Origin: Methylomonas sp.
GTDB taxonomy: Bacteria; Pseudomonadota; Gammaproteobacteria; Methylococcales; Methylomonadaceae
Assembly: GCF_023228165.1 (NCBI RefSeq)
Contig: NZ_JALOBS010000006.1
Location: forward strand, 62,001 to 126,000
Length of the DNA: 64,000 nucleotides
Direction of reading: 5' to 3'
The notes below the pieces were generated by a model. It did not search any database. It was not told where the DNA came from and saw only the letters and a list, made by a program, of their open reading frames with translations. The translations under genes and the position numbers were made by a program. Below are positions 9,120-18,113 of the stretch, one piece after another; the first letter of the stretch is position 1, and every line of letters begins with the position of its first letter.

Positions 9120-9817
9120 AAGACTTTCCTATTAAAAACCATTGCCAACTGTTGCCATTGGTTTATTACTGGCGTACCTGATTTTAATATCCGGTCATAG
9201 TATTTTTGAAAGCGGTCGCGGCTTTGGGTGGATTGATAAAGTTCCAATAACAAGGCTTGCAAATCCTGCCTGCCGGGCGATGCTTCCAGCCCTTGCTCTA
9301 ATACTGCCATGGCTTCTTCAAGTTGACTATATTCGATAAAGTCGCGCGCCAATCCCATGTAGTCATGCTGTACTTGAGCGAGTTGTTTAACCTGCAATAA
9401 TTGAGATTTACCCACCAATCCCTTGGTAAACAAAGAAAAATGGTTGCTTTGTATCTGTTGAGCACCCAGACTGATCTTTCTAAGGATTGTAAATTGCTCG
9501 GCATCCAGCATGGGACGACAACCTAAAATTAAACGCTGACTCAAGGTTTGACCTTTTTGATCGAGCACGATCAATAAATCCAACAAAGCGGCATAAAGTG
9601 GCTGCTGCATAGCGTTTTGATAACAAAAATAAATCCGCCGGACGTGTGCCGTTAAATCTTTTGGTTTTCTACTGACCTTTAAAATCAAGGTATTCAGAAT
9701 TGAAGTCGCAGAGGACGAATTCGCGTTATAGGGCATTGTTTCGTCATCACTAAAAACGAGCGAGGCAACAGGATCGACAGAAGCGCCAACAAATAAATTT
9801 TTACAAAACCGGGCCAT
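9116..9817 (-). CDS. Uncharacterised protein with TPR-like C-terminus
   Basis: About 233 residues, family not recognised. The ATG at 9817 is favoured because GGAGG stands 5 bases before it; a TTG at 9832 is less likely. The C-terminal 80 residues (LARDFIEYSQLEEAMAVLEQG, then ASPGRQDLQALLLELYQS) have the spacing of a TPR helix pair, as in FimV-type C-termini, suggesting a protein-protein contact domain. It is the first gene of the minus-strand signalling run and overlaps the next gene by 4 bases. No enzymatic motif is seen. Confidence 0.55.
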   Translation of the reverse strand: MARFCKNLFVGASVDPVASLVFSDDETMPYNANSSSATSILNTLILKVSRKPKDLTAHVRRIYFCYQNAMQQPLYAALLDLLIVLDQKGQTLSQRLILGCRPMLDAEQFTILRKISLGAQQIQSNHFSLFTKGLVGKSQLLQVKQLAQVQHDYMGLARDFIEYSQLEEAMAVLEQGLEASPGRQDLQALLLELYQSTQSRDRFQKYYDRILKSGTPVINQWQQLAMVFNRKVL

Positions 9818-9980
9818 CGAACCCTCCATCAAAAAGCATTTCGTGCAAGAATAGCAGCAATTTAAACTACCAAGCAGCTTAAGCGGCGATTTGTCGTCGA
9901 TAAACCCTTAAAATGTGAGGTGATTCTATTATTCCCAGCTCTCCCCTTTTTTATCCGAGTAAACGACAAGGAGACTCGCC

Positions 9981-10406
9981 ATGCTTTGGTTGAAAGCCTT
10001 TCATTTGATTTTTATGGTGACTTGGTTTGCCGGTTTGTTTTATCTGCCCAGACTGTACGTATATCACGCCATGAGCAACGACGAGATTAGTAACGAGCGT
10101 TTCAAAGTAATGGAACGCAAACTCTACTACGGCATTATGACGCCGGGCATGATTTTAACCCTGGCGTTTGGAATATGGATGCTGGCCGATTATGCTTGGT
10201 CCTTATATTCGGCGGCAGGCTGGCTACACATCAAACTCAGTTTGTTAGTATTAATGGTGATTTACCATCTGTTTTGCGGCAAATGGCTAGTGGATTTTAA
10301 ACTTGACAAAAACCAGCACAGCCATGTCTATTTTCGCTGGATGAATGAAGTACCCGTCATCTTTTTAATTGTCATTGTCTGGCTGGCGGTACTTAAACCT
10401 TTTTAA
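9981..10406 (+). CDS. hemJ: Protoporphyrinogen IX oxidase HemJ
   Basis: 141-residue integral membrane protein with four hydrophobic helices. The family hallmarks are KAFHLIFMVTWFAGLFYLPRL at the N-terminus (conserved His8) and a KLYYGIMTPGM loop. HemJ oxidises protoporphyrinogen IX to protoporphyrin IX, the penultimate step of haem synthesis, in bacteria lacking HemG/HemY. Length and helix pattern fit the family. SD GGAG lies 9 bases before the ATG. It stands alone on the plus strand between two minus-strand runs. The 163 bases upstream (9818-9980) hold its probable promoter and that of the divergent run, but no clear motif was identified. Confidence 0.9.
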   Translation: MLWLKAFHLIFMVTWFAGLFYLPRLYVYHAMSNDEISNERFKVMERKLYYGIMTPGMILTLAFGIWMLADYAWSLYSAAGWLHIKLSLLVLMVIYHLFCGKWLVDFKLDKNQHSHVYFRWMNEVPVIFLIVIVWLAVLKPF

Positions 10407-10425
10407 TCACAGATTAGCCTCGGTA

Positions 10426-12210
10426 CTAACGGTTTTTGCCTTCAAACCACAATTCCAGCATCATCAATACCCAGATCAATTCACCATAATAAGCAGCATG
10501 GATACTTTGGTGCATTTCTATGGCGTGATCGAGGAATTGCGGCTGAAAGTAATCGCGTTTTTTCAGTGTGTGGATGGCATCGTAAGCCAGCTCTTTCAAC
10601 GGTTGATGATCTTTCAACCAGATGCCAAACGGCAAACCAAAACCATGTTTGGATTTATTGATGATTTGATCGGGCAGGAAATCCGCCATGGCCTGTTTAT
10701 AAAACCAACGCAGCTTTTGACCTTTTAATTTTTCCACGGATGGGATACGGCAAGATAAGTCTACGATGGGTTGGTCCAGCAATGGGTAACACACTTCGAC
10801 ACCGGCCATTTCGCACATCCGATTGACTTTGACCAAATCGTTATCATGCAAGGTGGTTTTCCAATCCATGTACAGCATGCGATTCAAGGTACTGGCATTT
10901 TCCGGCCGTTGGTAGCAATCCCTGAGGAGTTGCAAAGGCTCAGACACATCGATCCGAGCCAAAAATCCCGCCTGAAAAATATCATTGATATCATGCCGAT
11001 GTAGATAATTGTAATCCTGTAAACGATCAGGCATTTGCGTTTTGGCCTGCTCGATATAACGTTTTGCCTTAAAGGGAATTTTGCTTTCGGCTAATGCTTT
11101 GGGTAAATGGTTTAACCCCGCCTCCAAAGCCATTTTTGCAAATCCTGGCAGGCGTTGATAATGATCAAACAACATCTGTTTGGCATAACGTTCATTACCC
11201 GCAAAAATCTCATCCCCACCATCACCTGCCAACAATCGAGTAACACCGTTTTCTTTGGCGAGTTTGGCGCAATAATATGCCGCCAAAGCGGAAGAATTGC
11301 CGAATGGCTCATCATAATAACTCGCAATTAACGGTACGGCCGCAACGGTATCCTCCGGCGTGACATAATATTCGTGCTGGAGGGTGTGGAAATGATTCAC
11401 AGCAACATTGGCAAACTCAATTTCGTTATAGCCCTCCACTGGAAAGCCCATGGAAAATGTCTTAGCTTTGCCCGGAAACACTTTTGCCAATGCCCCCGCG
11501 ACACTGGAACTATCCAAACCGCCACTCAAAAACGCCCCGGTGTTTTCCTCTGTTTTAACCATGGATGTCACAGCATTCAACAACAATTGTTGCAATTCTT
11601 CTCCTGCCTGTTGCAAATTACCGGTCATGTGTTCTTGAAATTGCGGCTGCCAATAACGCTGCAGACTAATCTTGCCATCCTGGCAAATTAAATATTGCCC
11701 GCCTTCGAGCTTTTTAACCTGCCGGTAAATAGTATTCGGACTGGGACAATGATGGTAGTACACGTAATCATAAACACTTTGCGCCGAGATCTCCGAGCTG
11801 ACATCGGGGTGACGGATAACAAAATCGGCACTGGATCCAAACACAATGCCATCTTGAGTCTGAGCATAATAAATGTTAGTTAGCCCAATTGGATCGCAAG
11901 CTAAAATCAAGCTTTGCCGCTGAGTATCAATCAAAACCATCGCCAGTGGCTCGGATTGCTTGACTACAAACTCGTTTCCGCGATGTTGGTAAGCATTTAA
12001 ACAATCTTGCAACTGGCTAGCTTTTGAAACCGAATTCAGAGCCATCAAAAGGCATTGATCAGTTTGTAAGAATGCATCGGTATTCACAGCTATGCCGTAG
12101 CCTAAGCCATTCAGAAGCACCAAATTTTCATTTGGTGCCACTCTTTTAAACAATCTCGGCAACTCGTCATTTTGGAGATTAGCTCCAAGCCATCCAATAT
12201 ATTTTATCAT
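10426..12210 (-). CDS. Asparagine synthase-like protein lacking the N-terminal Cys
   Basis: 594 residues. The C-terminal half is an asparagine-synthase-type ATP-pyrophosphatase: PP-loop SGGLDSS, then YDEPFGNSSALAAYY and LLAGDGGDEIFAGNERY. The N-terminal glutaminase-like domain begins MIKYIGWLG instead of Met-Cys-Gly, so the nucleophile that releases ammonia from glutamine is absent. The enzyme either uses free ammonia or another amine, or only adenylates and condenses. It is the last gene of the EPS cluster and overlaps the preceding glycosyltransferase by 4 bases, which points to amidation of a sugar acid in the polymer. It differs clearly from the canonical amidotransferase at 19152-21038. 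Lasso-cyclase-like chemistry is formally possible but no precursor or protease is seen. Confidence 0.85.
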   Translation of the reverse strand: MIKYIGWLGANLQNDELPRLFKRVAPNENLVLLNGLGYGIAVNTDAFLQTDQCLLMALNSVSKASQLQDCLNAYQHRGNEFVVKQSEPLAMVLIDTQRQSLILACDPIGLTNIYYAQTQDGIVFGSSADFVIRHPDVSSEISAQSVYDYVYYHHCPSPNTIYRQVKKLEGGQYLICQDGKISLQRYWQPQFQEHMTGNLQQAGEELQQLLLNAVTSMVKTEENTGAFLSGGLDSSSVAGALAKVFPGKAKTFSMGFPVEGYNEIEFANVAVNHFHTLQHEYYVTPEDTVAAVPLIASYYDEPFGNSSALAAYYCAKLAKENGVTRLLAGDGGDEIFAGNERYAKQMLFDHYQRLPGFAKMALEAGLNHLPKALAESKIPFKAKRYIEQAKTQMPDRLQDYNYLHRHDINDIFQAGFLARIDVSEPLQLLRDCYQRPENASTLNRMLYMDWKTTLHDNDLVKVNRMCEMAGVEVCYPLLDQPIVDLSCRIPSVEKLKGQKLRWFYKQAMADFLPDQIINKSKHGFGLPFGIWLKDHQPLKELAYDAIHTLKKRDYFQPQFLDHAIEMHQSIHAAYYGELIWVLMMLELWFEGKNR

Positions 12211-13397
12211 TGCGGTAAATTAGATCGGTTAATTTCTGAAATCAATGCTAAAAGCCCTTCCGTGGTTTCCTGCCAAGAAAATCCTTCCGCATATTGTCGG
12301 GTTTTTTCTCGGTCAGGGTAATTAACAAACAAACGCTGAACGGCTTCAACAATACCTTGAACGCTTCGCTCATTACATAACACCCCGGCTTCCGGCGTTT
12401 GAACAACTTCGGGCGTACCCCAAATACGAGTGGCAACCACTGGCGTTCCACAGGCCATCGCTTCAAGCAACACATTAGCCCACCCTTCGCGACTGGAAGC
12501 TAATACCAGCGCGTCGGCACGGCTATATAATTCAGGTAGTCGTTCTTGAGGAACCTCTCCAACAAACTTAACACGTTCTTGAACACCGTGCTTTTTCGCT
12601 AATGACTCTAATTTTTCCCGCCACTCACCATCGCCAACGATTACCAGTTGATAGCCCGGCAAGGAAGCCATGGCCTCAATTATTAAATGATGACCTTTTC
12701 GTTCGATCAAATAACCTACACTAATCAATTGCTTGCTTTGCAAATTTCGTTTTTGCCTTGTTTCATCGATTGCTGTTGGGTGAAATAAATTCAGATCCAC
12801 ACCGTTTCTAAACACGCGAGTAGAATTTTCCGCAAAACCGATTTCCAGCATGCGTTGCCGCAAAGCTTCGCAAACGGCAAGATTAAACTTCGCAACCTTG
12901 CCTGCCCAAACCATCATTTTTCTCGGAATTAAAAAATCAGAAATTAAATTAATATCCGTTCCTCGCGCGGTAATCATCAAGGGAATTTTTAGAACCTTTG
13001 AGACTATCGCGGCGGCTACTCCATCGGGATAATAGTAATGTGCATCAATAACATCAAAACTACAACCTCGTTTATATAAATATCGAATCTCTCGTAAAAT
13101 GCAAATGGCGAGAAATATCGGCGTAATCAACATTCCTATTTTTGGAATGACAAGGTACCTTGGATGACATACATAAATTCCATGCCATATCTCATGCCTA
13201 GGGACATCAACTAATTTAGAATACTCCGGGAAAAATCTCGACTTGAACGGAAACCATGGCACTGGCGCGATCACATTTATATTGACATTATTACTTTTAT
13301 GAACATGTTTAATTCTAGTTTCAACAAACACGCCGTGTCTAAATTGAATAGAGTTTGGGTAAAGTGAGGTTATTACAAGGCAGTTTATAGCGCTCAT
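12207..13397 (-). CDS. Family 4 glycosyltransferase (EPS)
   Basis: 396 residues with a GT-B fold. The N-terminal acceptor-binding half has ITSLYPNSIQFRHGVFVETR. The C-terminal GT4 half has ISVGYLIERKGHHLIIEA, SSREGWANVLLEAMACGTPVVA and the E-x7-E type catalytic segment. It should transfer a sugar from a nucleotide donor to a lipid-linked oligosaccharide on the cytoplasmic face. It overlaps both neighbours by 4 bases and is thus translationally coupled in the EPS operon. Donor and acceptor cannot be read from sequence. Confidence 0.87.
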   Translation of the reverse strand: MSAINCLVITSLYPNSIQFRHGVFVETRIKHVHKSNNVNINVIAPVPWFPFKSRFFPEYSKLVDVPRHEIWHGIYVCHPRYLVIPKIGMLITPIFLAICILREIRYLYKRGCSFDVIDAHYYYPDGVAAAIVSKVLKIPLMITARGTDINLISDFLIPRKMMVWAGKVAKFNLAVCEALRQRMLEIGFAENSTRVFRNGVDLNLFHPTAIDETRQKRNLQSKQLISVGYLIERKGHHLIIEAMASLPGYQLVIVGDGEWREKLESLAKKHGVQERVKFVGEVPQERLPELYSRADALVLASSREGWANVLLEAMACGTPVVATRIWGTPEVVQTPEAGVLCNERSVQGIVEAVQRLFVNYPDREKTRQYAEGFSWQETTEGLLALISEINRSNLPQ

Positions 13398-14548
13398 TGT
13401 TTCGATAATAGTTCCATAAATACACCTTGTACTTTTTTCGCATTCTCATCCCAAAATAGATTTTTGTCCGTTATAGTTTTCCTAGCCATACTGCCAAGCG
13501 AACCCCTTAATTCTTTTGAAGAACATAATCGCTCTAATTGCCTTGCAAATGAGACCTCTTCTTCCGGATTAAATAATAACGCATTTTCATTATCAATTAG
13601 GATTTCCAATATATTCTTCCTGTTAGGAGCCAGAATTGCTTTACCTAAGACCATATATTCAAAAAGTTTCAGCGGTGATGCATATTCGACGACATCAGGC
13701 TGTAAGGCGATATCAAAAGCATTTACGTAATCGGCCACTTTATGTCTATCTACGACACCAATAAAACTAACCCGGTCATTAATACCCAACCTTTCGCTCT
13801 GCTGCTGTAGCTCCTGCATTGCTGGTCCATCACCTATTAATAATAAATGCCAGTTTTTATCCAGGTTTTCACTTATCGATAACAATACTCTGTCAAGCCT
13901 ATGCCACGTCCTAACAAAGCCAACAAATCCAAGAATTAATTTATCATTTAAGCCCAAATCGTCCCTAATATTTTTTCCGGAATTGAAACCTGAAAATTTT
14001 GTTTGATTAATTCCATTGGGAATAACCAGACATCGCTCAGAATTACCCGTTTCCGCCAATACCATTTCGGCTAACACGTGTGTAACGGGCAATACATAAT
14101 CTGCTTGCCGCCAAACCAATCTTTCCGACCATTTTGCTAAAAACCGTAACTGGATACCATGATTTTTTTGTCGCTCAAAAAATAGTGGTGCATTAACTTC
14201 TAAAACCAAAGGCAACTTAAATAATTTTTTTGCCAATATTCCTGAAATAAAAAATAAATTATAGCGTTCATAAATGCAATCAGGTTTATTTTTTAAAATT
14301 GATATAACAAGCTTAAATAAATCAAAAAAACAATAACTAAACTCAATAAGCTCATGTATAAAGCCCGGTAAAAAACTGCGTAAAGACTGAACCGCTCCGG
14401 AACTTTTACCAAAGTCTTTTTTTGTCAGCTGCGCAGGCTCGACCACCACCACCTCATGACCAATTTTTCGCAATGAATTTATCATTTCTTCTATATGGAC
14501 ATACTGCCCATCTTTAGAAGCAATGCGATGATGATAAAGAATCTTCAT
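13394..14548 (-). CDS. Family 4 glycosyltransferase (EPS)
   Basis: 384-residue GT-B enzyme. Start MKILYHHRIASKDGQYVHIE is typical of GT4 proteins in exosortase-associated clusters. The C-terminal half contains LGFVGFVRTWHRLDRVLL, LLLIGDGPAMQELQQQS and SPLKLFEYMVLGKAILAP. It probably adds one sugar during repeat-unit assembly. The gene starts after a 303-base gene-free stretch, so it may begin its own transcript with 12207 and 10426. A perfect TATAAT at 14596-14601 on the minus strand, with a poor -35, lies about 50 bases upstream. Composition is AT-richer than the flanking housekeeping genes, as in the rest of the cluster. Confidence 0.85.
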   Translation of the reverse strand: MKILYHHRIASKDGQYVHIEEMINSLRKIGHEVVVVEPAQLTKKDFGKSSGAVQSLRSFLPGFIHELIEFSYCFFDLFKLVISILKNKPDCIYERYNLFFISGILAKKLFKLPLVLEVNAPLFFERQKNHGIQLRFLAKWSERLVWRQADYVLPVTHVLAEMVLAETGNSERCLVIPNGINQTKFSGFNSGKNIRDDLGLNDKLILGFVGFVRTWHRLDRVLLSISENLDKNWHLLLIGDGPAMQELQQQSERLGINDRVSFIGVVDRHKVADYVNAFDIALQPDVVEYASPLKLFEYMVLGKAILAPNRKNILEILIDNENALLFNPEEEVSFARQLERLCSSKELRGSLGSMARKTITDKNLFWDENAKKVQGVFMELLSKQ

Positions 14549-14851
14549 GTTTGGTAATTACCCTATTTATATGAAACCCAATAACGCCTAGAATTATTAT
14601 ATAGTCCGCAAACGACCAGGCTCGAAATTAGCAATAATTCATGCTGCATAACCCATTATATCAGCTATACCTTTAATTATTATTATAATAAAATACAGCC
14701 CATTGATCCGGCTCTGTGACATCTGAAGTTTCAGGATTAATTTTTTCGATAAAGCCCCGAAATACGTGAGCCTCATCAAAAAATCCAGTAAAAGTTAAAC
14801 TATTTAAGGGCGCGCTGTATAATATTGGAAGTATATATAAAATTATTTAAT
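14549..14851. other. 303-base gene-free stretch in EPS cluster
   Basis: AT-rich spacer. On the minus strand it holds a possible -10 hexamer (TATAAT, 14596-14601) upstream of the glycosyltransferase at 13394, and, nearer the left-hand gene's stop, an open frame without start codon at 14673-14848 that looks like a gene fragment. No terminator hairpin with a T-run was seen. Confidence 0.5.
14673..14848 (-). pseudogene. Possible gene fragment (about 58 codons, no start)
   Basis: Open frame with protein-like composition including TFTGFFDEAHVFRGFIEKIN and then PETSDVTEPDQWAVFYY, ending in TAA at 14675-14673. There is no ATG, GTG or TTG near a ribosome site, and the frame is closed upstream by a TAA just after the glycosyltransferase stop. 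It reads like the C-terminus of a lost gene, but could be chance in an AT-rich spacer. Family not recognised. Confidence 0.25.
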
Positions 14852-16057
14852 TTACAATTTAACAAGTTTTCCATATACAGATTGATATTTACTAACAACC
14901 TTTAACCAACTTCGCTCATCTTTCACATAGAGCCTAGCGGATTTTCGTATCCCATCCCAAACTCCTTTGTCATTGATTGCCATTAAGACAGTTTGAACTA
15001 ACGACTCCTTATCGCCAGCCTTAAACAAATAACCTGTTTCATGATCGCGAATATACTCGCGATGCCCTCCTACTTCTGACGCCACCACAATACAACCCAT
15101 TGCCATCGCTTCCAATGGTTTTAGTGGCGCCGATAATTCTGTCGATCGAGTCGAAAAACTAGGATAAATCAAAATATCAATTACATTATAGTAGCGCTGA
15201 ACCTGATCATGAGGGACTCGCCCGATAATCGACACAAACGCCTGTAAATCAAGTGCCTTGATTTTGTCTGTAAGCTGTCTTCTCTGCGGTCCATTACCCA
15301 CAAGTAAAACTCTGACATTAGGCTGACTTCGAATAATGGCGGATAAGGCGTCCAAAAGCAGCAACAATCCTTCATAAGCATAAAATGAACCGATAAAACC
15401 CAGCACTTGCTTGCCGACCAAATCTAACTCTTGCGTAAGTTCAAGGTCGGGAGAGTCTCTGCGGGTAAACTTATCGATATCGACTGCATTTGGAATCACT
15501 GTGACGTTATCTGCTTTTACGCCCCGACTAATAATATCGCTTCTCAGTCCTTCGCAAATAGTGGTTATAGCATCGGCACGCTTGAGTACATGAGTTTCCA
15601 ATGCTTTAGAGATTCGATAACGCAGGCTCCCTTCGTTTGTGGTGCCGTGATTCACTGCCGCATCTTCCCAAAAAGCCCTGCATTCATAGACCAATGGAAT
15701 ATGGTATTTTTTTGACATGCCCAATGCCGCCAAACCGTTCAATGCCGGGGAATGCGCATGCAAAACATCGGGTTTGATTCGCGGAATAATTTCGTCCAGA
15801 CGTTTTTCCAGACTTTTGACAATTGCCCATTGATTAACGGCAGAGAAGTTTGCAAAAACGCCTTCCGGATCGGGAGAGCGGTAAAAGTCAAAACCATCGA
15901 CAGTTTCCACGGCTGAACGTCCGCCAACATGTTTTGCAGAGGTTATATGAAAAGTTTCCCAACCCAATTTTCGCTGCTCATCAAGAATAGCCTGAGTACG
16001 GAAGGTATAACCACTGTGTAAAGGAATGGAATGATCTAAGATATGCAAAACTTTCAT
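14852..16057 (-). CDS. Exosortase A-associated family 4 glycosyltransferase
   Basis: 401-residue GT4 enzyme whose start (MKVLHILDHSIPLHSGYTFR) and overall layout match the PEP-CTERM/exosortase A-associated glycosyltransferases (TIGR04063-type). The donor-binding half has VLGFIGSFYAYEGLLLLLDA, VLLVGNGPQRRQL and SAPLKPLEAMAMGCIVVAS. It acts on the cytoplasmic side of the membrane in EPS repeat assembly. It follows the nucleotidyltransferase gene by 51 bases in the same direction. Sugar specificity is unknown. Confidence 0.87.
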   Translation of the reverse strand: MKVLHILDHSIPLHSGYTFRTQAILDEQRKLGWETFHITSAKHVGGRSAVETVDGFDFYRSPDPEGVFANFSAVNQWAIVKSLEKRLDEIIPRIKPDVLHAHSPALNGLAALGMSKKYHIPLVYECRAFWEDAAVNHGTTNEGSLRYRISKALETHVLKRADAITTICEGLRSDIISRGVKADNVTVIPNAVDIDKFTRRDSPDLELTQELDLVGKQVLGFIGSFYAYEGLLLLLDALSAIIRSQPNVRVLLVGNGPQRRQLTDKIKALDLQAFVSIIGRVPHDQVQRYYNVIDILIYPSFSTRSTELSAPLKPLEAMAMGCIVVASEVGGHREYIRDHETGYLFKAGDKESLVQTVLMAINDKGVWDGIRKSARLYVKDERSWLKVVSKYQSVYGKLVKL

Positions 16058-16108
16058 GTCACGAGTGTTTTTTTAATTTTTGTTTTTATTATCGATCATT
16101 TCCAAAAT

Positions 16109-17197
16109 TTAATGCGTTTCTTTTCCTGTTAACCTCATCCAAGCTTTTCTGGATAAATGTGGCACTAATAAATACAAAGGCATTTTTAGCCAATGGGATC
16201 GCACATAGAGCATCCATCTAGATACGCCAATGTAGATACTTTCATCGCTGGTATGATTTGGCATCAAAGCATTCAGATATAAAAAGTCGTATATTTTTCG
16301 CATTAAATAATTAGGCTCATAAGACTTTAACATCATAAAAACTTTATCTGGAATTGGCGTATAAAGCATTTTATTTGTATATCGAACGGCATAATACAAA
16401 GGCAATTCTAATTGTAGTTCGCGTGCCCTGCCTACAAAAGTCTCCCAACACTCATGCTGCTCATCAAATTGATTAAACAGCATATCTAAATCAGTTAAAT
16501 CACGAAATCCATTTTCAAATTCTCCACCATAAAAAAGATGAGTTGCGCTATGCAAAATCATATCCATTAGAGACAGCGTGTAGCATGTTTCCTTTAAATT
16601 TACTGCATTTAAGTTATGCCAAAGTTTTTTGGCATCTGGCTTTAATATAGATGTTGGCGGAATAATAGTGTGATGAACATCCAAGACGGATTGACGCTTT
16701 AAATTACGTAAAGGGGGAATTTCATGCATCCAGGTGCGATAGTACTTTTGTTCATAGGCATCCAGACTACTAGTAATCCACCCATTATGTACCAAAGCTA
16801 CTTCTGCTTTATCGATCAGATCCTTGCTTACCAGAATGTCTATATCCCCAAAAACTCGACCTTTAGCAGCAGCACAGGAACTTACAATATACGCAGCACC
16901 TTTGAGTAACACGAATGGAACTCCTGCGTCATTCAGAACGTTGGTAATATCTTTCAATTCCCAATTAACGGATCTAATATTTGCCTCAAATATTTTTAAT
17001 GCATTCGACAAATGTAGCCTAGGCTTTTCAGGTACCAAATAAAATTCGTCTCGTTCCTTAAGTAAATATGCAATTCTGGCAAGTAAATTTGCGCCCCGCG
17101 CTTGTCGAATCAGCCCCCCCCAATCTTTAACGATAACCTCACAACTTGTGCCATCTTTCCCATAATATCTAAAAAACTCAATTATTTCACAACGCAC
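16109..17197 (-). CDS. Nucleotidyltransferase family protein (NTP_transf_5 type)
   Basis: 362 residues. The core VPFVLLKGAAYIVSS, then GRVFGDIDILVSKDLIDKAE, carries the GDxDxLV metal-binding pair of the pol-beta-like nucleotidyltransferase fold found in PF14907-type proteins. A second helical half (ATHLFYGGEFENGFRDLTDLDML) follows. Start is GTG at 17197 with AGGG upstream. It ends a four-gene set with the HprK-like kinase (10 bases away), PqqD-like protein and a secreted protein. In this association it may attach a nucleotide or nucleotidyl-sugar to a protein or small molecule. That role is inferred from context only. Confidence 0.8.
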   Translation of the reverse strand: MRCEIIEFFRYYGKDGTSCEVIVKDWGGLIRQARGANLLARIAYLLKERDEFYLVPEKPRLHLSNALKIFEANIRSVNWELKDITNVLNDAGVPFVLLKGAAYIVSSCAAAKGRVFGDIDILVSKDLIDKAEVALVHNGWITSSLDAYEQKYYRTWMHEIPPLRNLKRQSVLDVHHTIIPPTSILKPDAKKLWHNLNAVNLKETCYTLSLMDMILHSATHLFYGGEFENGFRDLTDLDMLFNQFDEQHECWETFVGRARELQLELPLYYAVRYTNKMLYTPIPDKVFMMLKSYEPNYLMRKIYDFLYLNALMPNHTSDESIYIGVSRWMLYVRSHWLKMPLYLLVPHLSRKAWMRLTGKETH

Positions 17198-17207
17198 TCA
17201 GCCAACC

Positions 17208-18113
17208 CTATAAGCCAAACTGTTCAAACAGCATTATCGCCTCCCTCAAAGAATGATATTCAAATTCATAAACATCACAGTCAACAATTAATTTTTTAAT
17301 AGCATTAAAACCTACGGCTCCTAAGACATTAAAATTAAAGCTATTTTCGGCCACTTTCATAAAAGCGTGATGTTTATTTATTGGCTTTAACAAGTTATTT
17401 GAACCAAGAGTATAGCGGGGAAATATAATTCTTGATGGAATTGCCGGAATATCTATACATGAAAGGCATTTTTCAAACGTGCGCATATGCCCTAAAGTAC
17501 CTTTTATTGTATTAGGAACTATACTAGTGATAACAGCCTTATCAGAAAAGTTTTTTATGATATCGATTGACTGATTTTTTAAACTAATAGGCCTTGGTAT
17601 AGGATAAATACGCCCATTTACCAATGAAAGCAAAGTCATTTCATCTGACAATAACCGCCAACCACTACAAACTAAAGCAGCACAAAGAGTACTTTTACCG
17701 CTACCAGGAACGCCTGGGAGAATGATTGCATAACCATCTCTTTCAACTACCGCAGCATGAATAATCAAATACTGATGAGATTGATTTGCCACGCACCAAT
17801 TTAGCCCCCATTCAAACATTGCTCCAGCTTGTGGCAACGGCAACGGTAAAAAAGGGTAGTAGTTATCAAAGGAAAAAATTGCCTGTTGATAAATAAAACG
17901 CCTTAAATTATTGGGAAATCCAATAGACACTTGAAAGTCGATAAATTCATCTTTACTCACAAGCTTAAAGCCGCCGTAAAGCCCTATCAAATGCTCTGCA
18001 ACACTGGGCACAGACGATTTTAAGCATACTGTGAACGGGCCTATTTTTAATCCCAAACCGTCGCTTGAAATGCACCTAGTGAAGTTGCTTTTATTCAACT
18101 CAGACAGTCTCAA
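17208..18113 (-). CDS. HprK-related kinase A
   Basis: 301-residue protein related to HPr kinase/phosphorylase. Walker A is GVPGSGKST (134-142), followed by LLSDEMTLL (154-162) at the position of the HprK acidic loop, while the HprK N-terminal domain is replaced by an unrelated 110-residue segment. It matches the family named HprK-related kinase A of the HPr-rel-A system (TIGR04352, from memory). A Ser/Thr-type phosphotransfer to a protein target is the expected activity. Start is TTG at 18113, overlapping the PqqD-like stop by 4 bases, so the two are translationally coupled. No HPr or other PTS gene is present, so the target is probably not HPr. Confidence 0.85.
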   Translation of the reverse strand: MRLSELNKSNFTRCISSDGLGLKIGPFTVCLKSSVPSVAEHLIGLYGGFKLVSKDEFIDFQVSIGFPNNLRRFIYQQAIFSFDNYYPFLPLPLPQAGAMFEWGLNWCVANQSHQYLIIHAAVVERDGYAIILPGVPGSGKSTLCAALVCSGWRLLSDEMTLLSLVNGRIYPIPRPISLKNQSIDIIKNFSDKAVITSIVPNTIKGTLGHMRTFEKCLSCIDIPAIPSRIIFPRYTLGSNNLLKPINKHHAFMKVAENSFNFNVLGAVGFNAIKKLIVDCDVYEFEYHSLREAIMLFEQFGL

